DNA from: Haliclystus octoradiatus
Taxonomy: Eukaryota > Cnidaria > Staurozoa > Stauromedusae > Haliclystidae
Assembly: GCA_916610825.1 (NCBI GenBank)
Contig: OU744451.1
Location: 10,659,864-10,723,863, forward strand
Length of the DNA: 64,000 bases
Direction: 5' to 3'
In this document: in pieces, positions 62,030-64,000 of the stretch
Numbering within the stretch: position 1 is the first letter of the stretch
How the letters are laid out: every line of letters begins with the position of its first letter
Notes under the pieces: model-generated
Seen by the model: the letters and a program-made list of their open reading frames with translations, nothing else
Databases searched by the model: none
What the model was told of the DNA's origin: nothing
Translations under genes and position numbers: made by a program

Positions 62030-64000
62030 CAAACCAAACCGGCACCAACCAAAACCAACTGACACTTTGATTTTAGCAACACCAATCCAACAGATTTATT
62101 TAAAATGAATAAACGCCATCATAATAACCGACCAATATAAATACGAAAGTTTTTTATTAATTATAAAACCAAACCAAACCGGCACCAACCAAAACCAACT
62201 GACACTTTGATTTTAGCAACACCAATCCAACAGATTTATTTAAAATGAATAAACGCCATCATAATAACCGACCAATATAAATACGAAAGTTTTTTATTAA
62301 TTATAAAACCAAACCAAACCGGCACCAACCAAAACCAACTGACACTTTGATTTTAGCAACACCAATCCAACAGATCTATTTAAAATGAATAAACGCCATC
62401 ATAATAACCGACCAATATAAATACGAAAGTTTTTTATTAATTATAAAACCAAACCAAACCGGCACCAACCAAAACCAACTGACACTTTGATTTTAGCAAC
62501 ACCAATCCAACAGATTTATTTAAAATGATCATCATCATCATCATCATCATCATCATTTATTCAGAACCTTTAAGTTATACAAACTTTTTTTCAAAGGACT
62601 AATAAACGCCATCATAATAACCGACCAATATAAATACGAAAGTTTTTTATTAATTATAAAACCAAACCAAACCGGCACCAACCAAAACCAACTGACACTT
62701 TGATTTTAGCAACACCAATCCAACAGATTTATTTAAAATGAATAAACGCCATCATAATAACCGACCAATATAAATACGAAAGTTTTTTATTAATTATAAA
62801 ACCAAACCAAACCGGCACCAACCAAAACCAACTGACACTTTGATTTTAGCAACACCAATCCAACAGATTTATTTAAAATGAATAAACGCCATCATAATAA
62901 CCGACCAATATAAATACGAAAGTTTTTTATTAATTATAAAACCAAACCAAACCGGCACCAACCAAAACCAACTGACACTTTGATTTTAGCAACACCAATC
63001 CAACAGATTTATTTAAAATGAATAAACGCCATCATAATAACCGACCAATATAAATACGAAAGTTTTTTATTAATTATAAAACCAAACCAAACCGGCACCA
63101 ACCAAAACCAACTGACACTTTGATTTTAGCAACACCAATCCAACAGATTTATTTAAAATGAATAAACGCCATCATAATAACCGACCAATATAAATACGAA
63201 AGTTTTTTATTAATTATAAAACCAAACCAAACCGGCACCAACCAAAACCAACTGACACTTTGATTTTAGCAACACCAATCCAACAGATTTATTTAAAATG
63301 AATAAACGCCATCATAATAACCGACCAATATAAATACGAAAGTTTTTTATTAATTATAAAACCAAACCAAACCGGCACCAACCAAAACCAACTGACACTT
63401 TGATTTTAGCAACACCAATCCAACAGATTTATTTAAAATGAATAAACGCCATCATAATAACCGACCAATATAAATACGAAAGTTTTTTATTAATTATAAA
63501 ACCAAACCAAACCGGCACCAACCAAAACCAACTGACACTTTGATTTTAGCAACACCAATCCAACAGATTTATTTAAAATGAATAGACGCCATCATAATAA
63601 CCGACCAATATAAATACGAAAGTTTTTTATTAATTATAAAACCAAACCAAACCGGCACCAACCAAAACCAACTGACACTTTGATTTTAGCAACACCAATC
63701 CAACAGATTTATTTAAAATGAATAAACGCCATCATAATAACCGACCAATATAAATACGAAAGTTTTTTATTAATTATAAAACCAAACCAAACCGGCACCA
63801 ACCAAAACCAACTGACACTTTGATTTTAGCAACACCAATCCAACAGATTTATTTAAAATGAATAAACGCCATCATAATAACCGACCAATATAAATACGAA
63901 AGTTTTTTATTAATTATAAAACCAAACCAAACCGGCACCAACCAAAACCAACTGACACTTTGATTTTAGCAACACCAATCCAACAGATTTATTTAAAATG
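62030..64000. repeat. 140-bp satellite array, 14 units, running off the window
   Basis: The unit begins around AAACCAAACCGGCACCAACC and includes ACGCCATCATAATAACCGAC and a TTTTTTATTAATTATAAA tract. The landmark GGCACCAACC falls at 62041, 62181, 62321, 62461, 62674 and then every 140 bases to 63934. The 213-base step is 140 plus a 73-base insertion. Units are almost identical: I noted only isolated single-base changes (for example near 62374 and 63583). No frame is conserved. The array continues past 64000. Confidence 0.98.
62527..62599 (-). mobile_element. 73-bp retroelement tail inserted in one satellite unit
   Basis: It interrupts the fourth unit after AAAATG. On the minus strand it is a GAAAAAAAG block, TTAAAGGTTCTGAATAAATG, then ATG repeats, the same tail as at 30183-30260. 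No clear target duplication. Confidence 0.8.

Noticed and set aside
62030..64000. CRISPR-like array
   Set aside because: The repeat is 140 bp, directly tandem and without unique spacers, in animal DNA with no cas genes.

Overview
This is an AT-rich window of animal genomic DNA, probably from a marine or other invertebrate. Genes are split by short GT-AG introns with correct phases. The retroelement mix (BEL/Pao, Gypsy, Penelope-like and CR1/Jockey-type LINEs) and tRNA-derived SINEs are metazoan. No bacterial-style gene cluster, rRNA, true tRNA gene or CRISPR array is present. The phylum cannot be fixed from the sequence alone.

Host genes. (1) A minus-strand gene of at least seven exons (9442 down to 4247) reads through in frame across six introns; I do not recognise its product. 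(2) A plus-strand gene (10311-13745) encodes the second half of a cytosolic acetyl-CoA acetyltransferase (ACAT2-type thiolase); the exons for its N-terminal half, including the nucleophilic cysteine, were not found. (3) One likely minus-strand exon lies at 14992-15102. (4) A plus-strand gene (30900-38033, four exons, 747 aa) encodes a membrane-anchored DUF229-family protein with an alkaline-phosphatase/sulfatase-like fold and an extra domain rich in short beta-trefoil-like motifs.

Mobile DNA fills most of the rest. From left to right: a decayed LINE (386-2335); SINE copies of one tRNA-derived family (2432, 12916, 19757, 29653); GTTCATGAAC-rich inverted-repeat elements; a Mutator-like non-autonomous element (8555-9197); a decayed BEL/Pao (15583-19165); a roughly 10 kb nested inverted-repeat structure (about 19757-29885) containing Penelope-like remnants, minisatellites and an 80-bp-arm hairpin; a hAT-like element with 8-bp target duplications (32827-34018); a LINE remnant (34077-35180); a BEL/Pao element bounded by an odd 685-bp repeat (38348-44811); a second Mutator-like element (45413-46760) whose empty site is preserved at about 49440-49570; a broken Gypsy (47952-49430, minus); a young full-length Gypsy with 210-bp LTRs and a 5-bp target duplication (49690-54298); another BEL/Pao remnant; a Gypsy 5' fragment; and a nearly intact LINE ORF2 on the minus strand (58927-61821).

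The window ends in a homogeneous 140-bp satellite (62030 to the edge, 14 units) that abuts the 5' side of that LINE. The genes do not form a pathway. The layout is a few host genes whose introns and intergenic spaces have been expanded by layered transposon insertions.
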